Assembly (NCBI GenBank): GCA_021298815.1
Contig: JAJTHE010000075.1
Location: 62,001 to 126,000, forward strand
DNA: 64,000 nt
Direction of reading: 5' to 3'
DNA from: Betaproteobacteria bacterium
GTDB lineage: Bacteria; Pseudomonadota; Gammaproteobacteria; Burkholderiales; CAIKXV01
Shown: one piece after another, positions 55,380-64,000 of the stretch
Layout of the letters: the number at the start of each line of letters is the position of its first letter
Position numbering within the stretch: the first letter of the stretch is position 1
The notes under the pieces: generated by a model
The model's input: the letters and a program-made list of their open reading frames with translations, nothing else
Databases searched by the model: none
What the model was told of the DNA's origin: nothing
Position numbers and translations under genes: made by a program

Positions 55380-56896
55380 CCGTGCACGCCTCCGCCATGC
55401 CGACCTTCGATCCGGCCACCCTTGCCCCGCTGGGCATGCCGGTGACCTCGCTCGCGCTCGACAGCCGCCGCGTGCTGCCCGGGGACGTGTTCGTCGCCTG
55501 CCCGGGCCGCACCACCGACGGCCGTGCCTACATCGGCCAGGCGATCGCACGGGGCGCGGCCGCGGTGCTCTGGGACGCATCGGATGCGTTCCGCTGGGAC
55601 CCGGCCTGGCAGATACCCAACCTGCCGATCGAAGGCCTGCAGGCGCGGCTGGGCGCGCTGGCCAGCCATGTCTACGGGCACCCGTCGCATGCCCTGTCGG
55701 TGATTGCTGTCACCGGCACCAACGGCAAGACCTCCGTCACCCGCTGGATCGCGCAGGCACTGGCCGCGAGCGGCCGCAAGTGCGCGGTGGTGGGTACGCT
55801 CGGCGCCGGCTATCCTGGCGATGCATCCATGCAGTCGCTCGCCAACACCACGCCGGATGCGGTGACCCTGCATGCGGCGCTGGCGCGCTTCGTGCGGGAG
55901 GGCGCGCATGCGGTGGCCCTCGAGGCGTCGTCGATCGCGCTCGACCAGCACCGGCTGGACGCGGTGAAGATCGACGTGGCGGTGTTCACCAACCTGACCC
56001 ACGACCACCTCGACTACCACCCGGACTTCGAGGCCTATGGCGCGGCGAAGGAGAAGCTGTTCGCCTGGCCGACCCTCGGCAGCGCGGTGATCAACCTCGA
56101 CGACGAATTCGGCCGAGGGCTCGCGGCGCGCGTCGCCGCGCGCGGTGTGCCGGTGCTCGGCTTCGGGCTGCACCAGGCGGGGGCCGCGATCGCCGGCCAC
56201 GACCTGCGCCTGGACCGCCGCGGCCTGCACCTGGAGATCGCCATCGGCGGCGCGCGGGTGCCGGTCTCGAGCAGCCTGCTCGGCGAGTTCAACGCCTCCA
56301 ACCTGCTGGCCGCGGCCGGTGCGCTGGTGTCCTCCGGCGTCGATGCCGCGCGGCTGGGCGAACTGCTCGGCGCGGTGGATGCGCCTGCAGGCCGGATGGA
56401 GCGCGTGGATCCGGGCGTCGCGGGCGCGCTGCCGCTGGTGGTGGTCGACTATGCGCATACTCCCGACGCGCTCGCCAAGGCGCTGGAGACGCTGCGCGCG
56501 GCCCTGCCCGACGGGGGCAGGCTGTGCTGCGTGTTCGGATGCGGCGGCGACCGGGATCCCGGCAAGCGTCCCGTGATGGGCGCGATCGCCGCGCGCCTGG
56601 CCGATCGCATATGGGTGACCAGCGACAACCCGCGCGGCGAGCCGGCCGGCCGGATCATCGACGAAGTGTTCGCCGGTGCAATCGATGCGGCGGCCGGTTC
56701 GCCGCCGCGGCGGGAAGTCGACCGCGGGGCCGCGATCGAACAGGCCGTGGCCGAAGCGGGCGTGGCCGACATCGTGCTGGTCGCAGGCAAGGGCCACGAG
56801 GCCTGGCAGGAGATCGCCGGCGTGCGGCATGCGTTCGATGACCGGATCGTAGCGGCTGCCGCGCTGCGCGCGCGCGCGGGAAAAGGAGGCCGGTGA
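55376..56896 (+). CDS. murE: UDP-MurNAc-tripeptide synthetase MurE (meso-diaminopimelate type)
   Basis: A 506-residue Mur ligase. ATP loop GTNGKT at 114-119, SSIALDQHRL, FTNLTHDHLDYHPDFEAYGAAKEKLF, VVDYAHTPDALAKALE, and DNPR at 417-420, the motif that marks meso-diaminopimelate specificity. It adds the third residue of the stem peptide. GTG 55376 overlaps the ftsI stop; GTG 55382 is an alternative with a better-spaced AAGGAGG. Confidence 0.95.
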   Translation: MTVHASAMPTFDPATLAPLGMPVTSLALDSRRVLPGDVFVACPGRTTDGRAYIGQAIARGAAAVLWDASDAFRWDPAWQIPNLPIEGLQARLGALASHVYGHPSHALSVIAVTGTNGKTSVTRWIAQALAASGRKCAVVGTLGAGYPGDASMQSLANTTPDAVTLHAALARFVREGAHAVALEASSIALDQHRLDAVKIDVAVFTNLTHDHLDYHPDFEAYGAAKEKLFAWPTLGSAVINLDDEFGRGLAARVAARGVPVLGFGLHQAGAAIAGHDLRLDRRGLHLEIAIGGARVPVSSSLLGEFNASNLLAAAGALVSSGVDAARLGELLGAVDAPAGRMERVDPGVAGALPLVVVDYAHTPDALAKALETLRAALPDGGRLCCVFGCGGDRDPGKRPVMGAIAARLADRIWVTSDNPRGEPAGRIIDEVFAGAIDAAAGSPPRREVDRGAAIEQAVAEAGVADIVLVAGKGHEAWQEIAGVRHAFDDRIVAAAALRARAGKGGR

Positions 56897-56897
56897 G

Positions 56898-58349
56898 ATG
56901 GCCATCATGAAGCTCTCCGACGTGGTCCAGGCCACCGGCGGCCGGCTCAGCGGCCAGGACGTGCCGGTCGAGTCGGTCACCATCGACGGCCGCAGGCTCG
57001 CCCCGGGCGCGCTGTACTTCGCGATCCGTGGCGAGAACTTCGACGGCCACGACTTCGTCGAGCAGGCGGCGCGCGCCGGCGCCTGCGCCGCGGTCGTGAG
57101 CCGCGACGCGTTCGAGCAGGGGCGTGCGAAGAACGCGCTCGACCTGCCGCTGGTGATCGTCGAGGACACCCGCGTGGCGCTCGGCCAGGTCGCCGCCGCG
57201 CGCCGCGCACGGCTGCGCGGGCCGCTGGTCGCGATCACCGCCAGCAACGGCAAGACCACGATCAAGGAGATGACGGCCGCCATCCTGCGCGCCGAGGCGG
57301 CGCTGCATGGCACGACGCCGCTGGCGGTCTCGGCGGACCCGGCCGCGCTCGAGGCGGCCGCGGCCGCCTCCGTGCTGGCAACCCCTGGCAACCTCAACAA
57401 CGAGATCGGCGTGCCGCTGACCCTGCTGTCGATCAACCCCGCGCACCGCTACGCGGTGATCGAGATGGGCATGAACCACCGCGGCGAGATCGCGCGGCTG
57501 ACCCGGATCGCGCAGCCGGACGTGGCGGTGATCGGCAACGCCGGCGTCGCGCACATCGAGAACCTCGGGTCGCGCGAGGAGATCGCCGCCGCCAAGGGCG
57601 AGATCATCGAAGGGCTGAAGCCCGGCGGCACGGTGGTGATCAACGCCGACGACCGCTTCGCGGGGTTCTGGCGCGGGCTTGCCGGCGACAACCGCATCGT
57701 CGACTTCGGACTCGAGCACGCCGCCTCGGTCAGCGCCCGCTGGAGCCTCGACGCCGAGGGTTCCGACCTGTGCCTGCGCACGCCGATCGGCGAGGTGCAG
57801 GCGCGCATCGGCGTGCCGGGCGTGCACAACGTGCGCAATGCGCTCGCCGCGACCAGCGCCGCCATCGCCTGCGGCGCGGGGCTCGATGCCGTGCTCAACG
57901 GGCTGAACGGCTTCCAGTCCGTCGCCGGCCGCCTGCGGCTGCTGCCCGGGCTGGAAGGCTCGACCATCATCGACGACAGCTACAACGCGAACCCGGACTC
58001 GGCGCTCGCCGCGATCGAGGTACTGGCCGAGCGCGAAGGCGTGCGCGTGCTGGTGCTGGGCGACATGGGCGAACTCGGGCCGGGCGCGCCGCAGATGCAT
58101 GCCGAGGTCGGCGCCGCCGCCCGGCACTTCGGGCTCGACCTGGTGCTGACAGTGGGCGATGACGCGGCCCGCGCGAGCGAGGCCTTCGGCTCGCCCGGCC
58201 GCCATTTCGGCGATGTAGACGAACTGGTGGCGGCGACGAAGCGCCTGCTCGATCCGCAGGTGACGGTGCTGGTGAAGGGTTCGCGCTTCATGCGCATGGA
58301 ACGGGTGGTCGGGCAGCTCTCGGCCGCGCCGTTGGACGGAGCGCACTGA
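56898..58349 (+). CDS. murF: UDP-MurNAc-tripeptide:D-Ala-D-Ala ligase MurF
   Basis: A 483-residue Mur ligase that completes the UDP-MurNAc-pentapeptide. Substrate domain VTIDGRRLAPGALYFAIRGENFDGHDFV, ATP loop ASNGKTTIKEM near residues 114-120, NLNNEIGVPLTLL, EMGMNHRGEIARL, and C-terminal DDSYNANPDSALAAIEVL and GDMGELG. It lies one base after murE and 3 bp before mraY. Confidence 0.96.
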   Translation: MAIMKLSDVVQATGGRLSGQDVPVESVTIDGRRLAPGALYFAIRGENFDGHDFVEQAARAGACAAVVSRDAFEQGRAKNALDLPLVIVEDTRVALGQVAAARRARLRGPLVAITASNGKTTIKEMTAAILRAEAALHGTTPLAVSADPAALEAAAAASVLATPGNLNNEIGVPLTLLSINPAHRYAVIEMGMNHRGEIARLTRIAQPDVAVIGNAGVAHIENLGSREEIAAAKGEIIEGLKPGGTVVINADDRFAGFWRGLAGDNRIVDFGLEHAASVSARWSLDAEGSDLCLRTPIGEVQARIGVPGVHNVRNALAATSAAIACGAGLDAVLNGLNGFQSVAGRLRLLPGLEGSTIIDDSYNANPDSALAAIEVLAEREGVRVLVLGDMGELGPGAPQMHAEVGAAARHFGLDLVLTVGDDAARASEAFGSPGRHFGDVDELVAATKRLLDPQVTVLVKGSRFMRMERVVGQLSAAPLDGAH

Positions 58350-58352
58350 CCC

Positions 58353-59435
58353 ATGCTCCTCGCGCTCGCCCAATGGCTCGCCCAGTATGAACGCGCGTTC
58401 AACGTGTTCAGCTACCTCACGCTGCGCGCGGTGCTGGCGACGATCACCGCCGTGTTCATCTGCCTGATGGTCGGGCCGGCGATGATCCGCAAGCTCACGC
58501 TGTACAAGATCGGCCAGTCGGTGCGCGACGACGGCCCGAAGTCGCACCTCGCGAAGAGCGGCACGCCGACCATGGGCGGCGCGCTGATCCTGGTCTCGAT
58601 CGCGATCACCGTGCTGCTCTGGGCCGACCTCACCAACCGCTTCGTCTGGGTGGTGCTGGTGGTCACGCTCGGCTTCGGCGCCATCGGCTGGGTCGACGAC
58701 TATCGCAAGGTGGTCCACCGCAACCCGAAGGGCCTGTCCGCGCGCACCAAGTACTTCTGGCAGTCGGTGATCGGCCTGTCCGCCGCGATCTTCATCGCCT
58801 GGAGCGGCAGCGCCGCGCAGACCGAGCTGATCGTGCCGTTCTTCAAGAACTTCGCCTATCCGCTGGGCGCGGTCGGCTTCGTGATCCTGACCTACTTCGT
58901 GATCGTGGGCACCAGCAACGCGGTCAACCTCACCGACGGGCTGGACGGGCTGGCCATCCTGCCCACGGTGATGATCGGCTCGGCGCTGGGCATCTTCGCC
59001 TATGTCGCCGGCAACGCGGTGTTCGCGAAGTACCTCGGCTTCCCGCTGATCCCGGGTGCCGGGGAACTCACCGTGTTCTGCGCGGCGATCGCCGGAGCCG
59101 GGCTCGGGTTCCTCTGGTTCAACGCGTATCCGGCGGCGGTGTTCATGGGCGACGTGGGCGCGCTCGCGCTCGGCGCTGCGCTGGGCACCATCGCGGTGAT
59201 CACCCGCCAGGAGATCGTGCTGTTCGTGATGGGCGGCGTGTTCGTGGTCGAGACGCTGTCGGTCGTGCTGCAGGTGGCGTCGTTCAAGCTCACCGGCAAG
59301 CGGGTGTTCCGCATGGCGCCGCTGCACCACCACTATGAACTCAAGGGCTGGAAAGAGAACCAGGTCGTGGTTCGCTTCTGGATCATCACCGCGCTGCTGG
59401 TGCTCGCGGGCCTGTCCACCCTGAAGCTGCGCTGA
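58353..59435 (+). CDS. mraY: Phospho-MurNAc-pentapeptide transferase MraY
   Basis: A 360-residue, ten-helix enzyme that makes lipid I on undecaprenyl phosphate. Catalytic aspartates are in [10 protein letters not shown] and [10 protein letters not shown]. The characteristic [19 protein letters not shown] near the start and [15 protein letters not shown] near the end are intact. Length is that of the E. coli enzyme. Confidence 0.97.
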   Translation: MLLALAQWLAQYERAFNVFSYLTLRAVLATITAVFICLMVGPAMIRKLTLYKIGQSVRDDGPKSHLAKSGTPTMGGALILVSIAITVLLWADLTNRFVWVVLVVTLGFGAIGWVDDYRKVVHRNPKGLSARTKYFWQSVIGLSAAIFIAWSGSAAQTELIVPFFKNFAYPLGAVGFVILTYFVIVGTSNAVNLTDGLDGLAILPTVMIGSALGIFAYVAGNAVFAKYLGFPLIPGAGELTVFCAAIAGAGLGFLWFNAYPAAVFMGDVGALALGAALGTIAVITRQEIVLFVMGGVFVVETLSVVLQVASFKLTGKRVFRMAPLHHHYELKGWKENQVVVRFWIITALLVLAGLSTLKLR

Positions 59436-59442
59436 GCGCCCG

Positions 59443-60984
59443 ATGACCGCCACCCCCGCCGCCCCCGCCACCCCCGGTGCCCGCGCCGCCGCGGCGATGG
59501 CCGGCGCATCGGCCGCGGCGATGCGCGCGATCGGCACCGGTGCCGCCGGGCGCAGGCATGCGGACGAGCGGGTCGCGGTGGTCGGGCTCGGGGCGACCGG
59601 CGTGTCCTGCGTGCGCTTCCTCGCCGGCCATGGCGCCCGGGTCGAGGCCTGGGACACGCGCGAGGATCCGCCGGGCGCGCGCGAACTGCGCTCGGCGCTG
59701 CCCGACATCCCGATGCACCTGGGGCCGATCGACGAGAAGGCGCTGGATGGCGTGGACTGGATCGCGCTGTCGCCCGGCATGCCGCGCTCGGAGCCGGCGC
59801 TCGCGCGCGCGGTCAGCCGCGGCGTCCCGGTGCTCGGGGACATCGAGATCTTCGCCCGCCACCGCCATGCGGTGATGCCGGGCGCCAGGACCATTGCGAT
59901 CACCGGCACCAACGGCAAGAGCACCGTGACCGAGATGGCCGGCGAGATGTCGCGCCGGGCCGGGCTGCGCACGCTGGTGGCCGGCAACATCGGGCTGCCG
60001 GTGCTCGATGCGCTGGGCGAGGTCGAGGCGGGCAAGGGTGCCGCAGCGCCGCAGGCGATCGTGCTGGAACTGTCCTCGTTCCAGCTCGAGTCGACTGCCA
60101 GCCTGTGCCCGGATGCCGCGGCGATGCTCAACCTGTCCGAGGACCATCTCGACCGCTACGCCGGCATCGCCGAGTACGGCGCCGCCAAGGCGCGCATCTT
60201 CCAGGGCGACGGCATCCAGGTGCTCAACCGGGACGATCCCGCGTCGATGGCGATGCGCATCGACGGACGCGTGCTGCATTCCTTCGGCGTCGACCGGCCG
60301 GCCGGTGGACTCGACTGGGGCGTGGCTGTCGGGGGCGCCGGCGGCCCGGCTGCCGCGGGGCCATGGCTCGCCCAGGGCGGCGAGCGCCTGATACCGGTGT
60401 CCGACCTGCCGGTGCCGGGACTGCACAACGTGTCCAATGCGCTCGCCGCGCTGGCGCTGGCACGCGCGATCGACCTGCCCTATGCGCCGCTGCTCGACGC
60501 GCTGCGCGGGTTCCGTGGCCTGCCGCACCGGATGCAGTGCATCGCGGAGCTCGACGGCGTCGGCTACTACGACGATTCCAAGGGGACCAACGTCGGCGCG
60601 ACGGTGGCGGCGCTGAGTGGGTTCCCGAAGCCGGTGGTGCTGATCGCCGGCGGCGACGGCAAGGGCCAGGACTTCTCGCCGCTGGCGCCGGTGGTGGCGA
60701 AGGCCGCGCGCGCGGTGGTGCTGATCGGCGTGGATGGCGAGCGCATCGCGCGCGCGCTCGACGGAATCCCGGTGCCGGTGGAGCGTGCGCCGACGCTGGA
60801 GGCGGCGGTGGAGCGTGCGCGCGAACTCGCGCGCAGCGGCGATGCGGTGGTGCTGTCGCCGGCCTGCGCCAGCCACGACATGTTCCGCAACTACGTGCAC
60901 CGCGCCCAGGTCTTCCTGAAGGCGGTCAGCGCGTTGCAGCCGCTGCCCGCCGGTGGCGGGAGCGCCGGCGAGGGCGGGCGATGA
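59443..60984 (+). CDS. murD: UDP-MurNAc-L-Ala:D-Glu ligase MurD
   Basis: A 513-residue Mur ligase, longer than E. coli MurD (438). An Ala-rich N-terminal extension of about 40 residues precedes [22 protein letters not shown] loop [14 protein letters not shown] lies near residue 153. Then come [47 protein letters not shown] and [11 protein letters not shown]. An extra Gly/Ala-rich loop of about 20 residues lies after the central domain. A later ATG could remove part of the extension. ATGA overlap with ftsW. Confidence 0.95.
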   Translation: MTATPAAPATPGARAAAAMAGASAAAMRAIGTGAAGRRHADERVAVVGLGATGVSCVRFLAGHGARVEAWDTREDPPGARELRSALPDIPMHLGPIDEKALDGVDWIALSPGMPRSEPALARAVSRGVPVLGDIEIFARHRHAVMPGARTIAITGTNGKSTVTEMAGEMSRRAGLRTLVAGNIGLPVLDALGEVEAGKGAAAPQAIVLELSSFQLESTASLCPDAAAMLNLSEDHLDRYAGIAEYGAAKARIFQGDGIQVLNRDDPASMAMRIDGRVLHSFGVDRPAGGLDWGVAVGGAGGPAAAGPWLAQGGERLIPVSDLPVPGLHNVSNALAALALARAIDLPYAPLLDALRGFRGLPHRMQCIAELDGVGYYDDSKGTNVGATVAALSGFPKPVVLIAGGDGKGQDFSPLAPVVAKAARAVVLIGVDGERIARALDGIPVPVERAPTLEAAVERARELARSGDAVVLSPACASHDMFRNYVHRAQVFLKAVSALQPLPAGGGSAGEGGR

Positions 60985-62150
60985 GCGCGGTCTACTACGA
61001 AGCGGAACGCCCGCGCCGGGTGATGGCCGACTACGACCAGGGCCTCGTCTGGTGCGTGCTGCTGCTGATGGCGATCGGCATCGTGATGGTCTACTCGGCT
61101 TCGATCGCGATCGCCGAGGCGGAGCGCTTCACCGGCAACCGCTCGCACTTCTACCTGATGCGCCAGTCTGTTTTCTGCGTCATCGGGCTGGTGGCGGCTG
61201 CGCTCGCCTTCCAGGTGCCGACGGCCATCTGGCAGCGTTCCGCGCCCTGGCTGTTCGGCTTCGGCGTGCTGCTGCTGATTCTGGTGCTGGTGCCCGGCGT
61301 GAGCCGCGAGGTCAACGGCGCCCGCCGCTGGCTGCCGCTGGTGGTGCTGAACCTGCAGCCGTCCGAGCTGGTCAAGCTGTTCGCGGTGGTCTACGCGGCC
61401 GACTACACCGTGCGCAAGGCCGCCTACGTTGACAGCCTGAAGAAGGGCTTCCTGCCGATGCTGCTGGTGATGCTGTTCACCGGCGCGCTGCTGCTGCGCC
61501 AGCCCGACTTCGGCGCGTTCGCGGTGATCACGCTGATCGCGATGGGCATCCTGTTCCTCGGCGGCATGAACTGGCGGCTGTTCGCCGGCCTGCTGGTGCT
61601 GCTCGCCGCCGGCTTCGTCACGCTGATCGTGACCTCGCCCTACCGGCTGCAGCGGATCATCGGCTTCATGGATCCCTGGGCCGATCCGTTCGGCAAGGGC
61701 TACCAGCTGTCCCATGCGCTGATCGCCTTCGGCCGCGGCGAATGGTTCGGCGTCGGCCTCGGTGCCAGCGTCGAGAAGCTGTTCTACCTGCCCGAGGCGC
61801 ACACCGACTTCGTGCTCGCGGTGATCGCCGAGGAACTCGGCTTCGTCGGCGTGGCCGGCGTGATCGCCCTGTTCGCCTGGATCGCCTGGCGTTCGTTCGC
61901 CATCGGCGCCCAGGCCGCGCGCCTGGAGCGCGGCTTCCAGGCGCTGGTCGCGCAGGGCGTCGGCCTGTGGATCTCCGCGCAGGCGGTGATCAACATGGGC
62001 GTGAACATGGGCGTGCTGCCGACCAAGGGCCTGACGCTGCCGATGCTGTCCTTCGGCGGCAGCGCGGTGCTCGCCAACTGCCTCGCCCTGGCGCTGCTGC
62101 TGCGCGTCGACTACGAGAACCGGCGGCTGATGAAGGGCATGCCGGCATGA
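60981..62150 (+). CDS. ftsW: Septal peptidoglycan polymerase FtsW
   Basis: A 389-residue SEDS-family glycosyltransferase with ten predicted helices. Marks: [81 protein letters not shown], and [30 protein letters not shown]. It polymerises septal glycan with FtsI. The start overlaps murD by 4 bp. Confidence 0.96.
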   Translation: MSAVYYEAERPRRVMADYDQGLVWCVLLLMAIGIVMVYSASIAIAEAERFTGNRSHFYLMRQSVFCVIGLVAAALAFQVPTAIWQRSAPWLFGFGVLLLILVLVPGVSREVNGARRWLPLVVLNLQPSELVKLFAVVYAADYTVRKAAYVDSLKKGFLPMLLVMLFTGALLLRQPDFGAFAVITLIAMGILFLGGMNWRLFAGLLVLLAAGFVTLIVTSPYRLQRIIGFMDPWADPFGKGYQLSHALIAFGRGEWFGVGLGASVEKLFYLPEAHTDFVLAVIAEELGFVGVAGVIALFAWIAWRSFAIGAQAARLERGFQALVAQGVGLWISAQAVINMGVNMGVLPTKGLTLPMLSFGGSAVLANCLALALLLRVDYENRRLMKGMPA

Positions 62151-62259
62151 GCCACCTGGCGAGGGGCCCCGCGCAAGCGGGGATCGACGGCAAGGCGATT
62201 GCTGGCGGGCACCGACGGCTCGCCAATGGCATGAGTGGCTGCGCCGCGGAGGGGCCGGC
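62151..62259 (+). other. Unusual intercistronic gap with GNRA-type hairpin
   Basis: A 109-bp gap between ftsW and murG in a cluster whose other genes overlap or nearly touch. CCCCGC (62167-62172), GCAA loop, GCGGGG (62177-62182) make a compact hairpin with a GNRA tetraloop. A short frame of 38 codons from ATG 62147, overlapping ftsW, spans the gap but looks non-coding. It could be an mRNA-stability or small repeat element. Confidence 0.4.
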
Positions 62260-63342
62260 ATGAGCGCGCCCCGCACGCTGATGGTGATGGCCGGCGGCAC
62301 CGGCGGCCACATCTTCCCGGCGCTGGCGGTGGCGCAGTGGCTGCGCAGCGCCGGCTGGAACGTGGTCTGGCTCGGTTCGCCGCGCGGCATGGAGTCGACC
62401 ATCGTCCCGCAGTACGGCTTCGAGATCGAGCCGGTGCGCTTCGGCGGCGTGCGCGGCAAGGGCGCGCTGCGCCTGCTGCGGCTGCCGATCGACCTGAACC
62501 TCGCGTTCTGGCAGTGCGCACGGGTGATCTTCCGGCGTCGGCCCGACGTGGTGCTCGGCATGGGCGGCTACATCGCCTTCCCCGGTGGCATGATGGCCTC
62601 GCTGCTGCGCCGGCCGCTGGTCATCCACGAGCAGAACTCGGTGCCGGGGCTGGCCAACCGCGTGCTGGCGCGCATCGCCGACCGCGTGCTGTGCGCGTTC
62701 CCGGGCGCGCTCGGCAGGTCGGTCGACTCCGAGTGGACCGGCAATCCGGTGCGCGAGGGGATCGCCGCGGTGGCGCCGCCGGCCGAGCGCTTCGCCGATC
62801 GCAGCGGCCCCCTGCGGCTGCTGGTGATCGGCGGCAGCCTGGGCGCGCAGGCACTCAACACCTGCGTGCCGGCCGCGATCGCCAGGCTTCCGATCGAGCG
62901 CAGGCCGGTCGTGGTGCATCAGTCGGGCCGCGACCATCTGGATGCGCTGCAGGAACACTATGCACGCGCCGGCGTCGAGGCGACGCTGCTGCCTTTCATC
63001 GACGACATGGCACTGCGCTATGCCGAGGCCGACCTGGTCATCGCCCGCGCCGGGGCGACCACCATCGCCGAACTCGCCTGCGTCGGGCTCGCCTCGGTGC
63101 TGGTGCCCTTCCCGCATGCGGTGGACGACCACCAGACGGTAAACGCGCGCTTCCTGGTCGAGCGAGGTGCCGCCTGGCTGATCCCTCAGCCGGAGTGCAC
63201 GCCGGAACGGCTGGCCGCCGAACTCGACGCACTCGACCGTCCGAAACTGCTCGAGATGGCGCAGCGGGCGCGCGAGGTGGCGAAACCCGAAGCGACACGC
63301 CGCGTCGCCGAGGTCTGCATGGAGCTCGCCCATGCGTCATAA
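62260..63342 (+). CDS. murG: UDP-GlcNAc:lipid I GlcNAc transferase MurG
   Basis: A 360-residue membrane-associated glycosyltransferase that makes lipid II. G-loop 1 is [18 protein letters not shown]. Then come [44 protein letters not shown]-loop 3 [13 protein letters not shown], and the donor site [35 protein letters not shown]. Its end overlaps murC by 11 bp. Confidence 0.97.
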   Translation: MSAPRTLMVMAGGTGGHIFPALAVAQWLRSAGWNVVWLGSPRGMESTIVPQYGFEIEPVRFGGVRGKGALRLLRLPIDLNLAFWQCARVIFRRRPDVVLGMGGYIAFPGGMMASLLRRPLVIHEQNSVPGLANRVLARIADRVLCAFPGALGRSVDSEWTGNPVREGIAAVAPPAERFADRSGPLRLLVIGGSLGAQALNTCVPAAIARLPIERRPVVVHQSGRDHLDALQEHYARAGVEATLLPFIDDMALRYAEADLVIARAGATTIAELACVGLASVLVPFPHAVDDHQTVNARFLVERGAAWLIPQPECTPERLAAELDALDRPKLLEMAQRAREVAKPEATRRVAEVCMELAHAS

Positions 63343-64000
63343 GGTGCGCCACGTGCATTTCGTCGGCATTGGCGGCAGCGGCATGTCCGGCATCGCCGAG
63401 GTGCTGGCCAACCTGGGCTATTCGGTCAGCGGCTCCGACCTCGCCGAGAGCGCGACCACGCGCCGGCTGCAGAAGGTCGGCATCCGCGTCGACATCGGCC
63501 ATGCGGCATGCCATGCGGCAGGCGCCGATGCGCTGGTGGTGTCGACCGCGGTGAAGGAAGACAACCCTGAACTGGTGGCCGCGCGTGCCGCGCGCACGCC
63601 GATCGTGCCGCGCGCGCTGATGCTCGCCGAACTGATGCGCTTGAAGCAGGGCATCGCCATCGCCGGCACCCACGGCAAGACCACCACCACCAGCCTGATC
63701 GCCAGCGTGCTCGCCGAAGGCGGGCTGGACCCGACCTTCGTCATCGGCGGCCGCCTGGAAGCGGCTGGCAGCAACGCAAAGCTCGGCAGCGGCGAGTTCC
63801 TGGTCGCCGAGGCCGACGAGTCGGACGCCTCGTTCCTGTACCTGACCCCGGTGGTGTCGGTCGTCACCAACATAGACGCCGACCACATGGAGACCTACGG
63901 CCAGGACTTCGGGCGCCTGAAGCAGGCCTTCGTCGACTTCCTGCAGCACCTGCCGTTCTACGGCAACGCGGTGCTGTGCATCGACGATGCCAACGTGCGC
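63332..64000 (+). CDS. murC: UDP-MurNAc:L-Ala ligase MurC (N-terminal part, runs off the window)
   Basis: The first 223 codons are visible. ATG 63332 starts in the end of murG and gives [25 protein letters not shown], the MurC nucleotide-binding start. The ATP loop [13 protein letters not shown] is near residue 112, followed by [14 protein letters not shown] and [14 protein letters not shown]. The frame is open to the end of the window, so the C-terminal domain is missing here only because of the cut. It adds the first amino acid of the stem peptide. Confidence 0.96.
   Translation, partial: MRHKVRHVHFVGIGGSGMSGIAEVLANLGYSVSGSDLAESATTRRLQKVGIRVDIGHAACHAAGADALVVSTAVKEDNPELVAARAARTPIVPRALMLAELMRLKQGIAIAGTHGKTTTTSLIASVLAEGGLDPTFVIGGRLEAAGSNAKLGSGEFLVAEADESDASFLYLTPVVSVVTNIDADHMETYGQDFGRLKQAFVDFLQHLPFYGNAVLCIDDANVR

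Noticed and set aside
56655-60131. 1158-codon minus-strand frame opposite murF-mraY-murD
   Set aside because: Shadow of three certain genes on the other strand.
62147-62263. Short frame overlapping the end of ftsW as a small gene
   Set aside because: 38 codons, poor composition, no family. The ATGA overlap alone is weak evidence.

Overview
This is a contiguous stretch of chromosome, about 70% G+C, with densely packed genes, no insertion sequences, no tRNAs and no CRISPR array. The gene content (Bug-type tricarboxylate-transport binding proteins, TorF-GlnK-AmtB, a complete dcw cluster, the LpoA-YraN-DiaA-DolP cluster, UbiK, a CoaX-type pantothenate kinase next to BirA) points to a betaproteobacterium, most likely Burkholderiales. 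This placement rests on gene content and protein character; no database search was run.

Region 1 (1-5.5 kb): the tail of a Bug binding protein, then a nitrogen-regulation block on the minus strand (TorF-type porin, glnK, amtB). Upstream of it lie a sigma-54 -24/-12 element and two tandem NtrC-type sites. Then come ubiK and comM. Region 2 (5.6-16.8 kb): RidA, a Bcr/CflA exporter, metH, a secreted Gly/His-rich protein, a type I secretion ABC/adaptor pair, the GTPase RbgA/YlqF and a YqhA-like membrane protein.

Region 3 (16.9-29.6 kb) is accessory catabolism: four complete Bug binding proteins, an AtuA-like two-gene unit, dadA with an ABC exporter, three unrecognised genes and a UxaA-type sugar-acid dehydratase. 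Region 4 (30-36 kb): birA-coaX-SPOR, a GAF-PAS-GGDEF-EAL protein, a small putative lipoprotein, and the heptose-phosphate adenylyltransferase RfaE2.

Region 5 (36-46 kb) is the most interesting part. A MerR-type regulator has a cobalamin-binding C-terminus with the Wx9EH signature and axial histidine of CarH/LitR photoreceptors. It is followed on its own strand by a diiron ferritin-like protein. Facing it is a nine-gene rightward operon: FAD oxidoreductase, DUF1365, cyclopropane-fatty-acid-synthase-like methyltransferase, chalcone-isomerase-like protein, GPH-type transporter, DUF3833 lipoprotein, DUF3429 membrane protein, SDR and an NTF2-like protein. The operon promoter (TTGTCA-16-TAAGAT) has an inverted repeat across its -35 element. 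Together this looks like a light- or singlet-oxygen-responsive membrane-lipid modification system.

Region 6 (46-64 kb) is envelope and housekeeping: dolP, diaA/gmhA-like, yraN and lpoA on the minus strand, a frameshifted rsmI, pyrC (TTG start) and the RNase P RNA gene. An unusually A+T-rich intergenic segment follows, then the dcw cluster mraZ-rsmH-ftsL-ftsI-murE-murF-mraY-murD-ftsW-murG-murC, preceded by 10-bp-spaced MraZ boxes and running off the right end inside murC.
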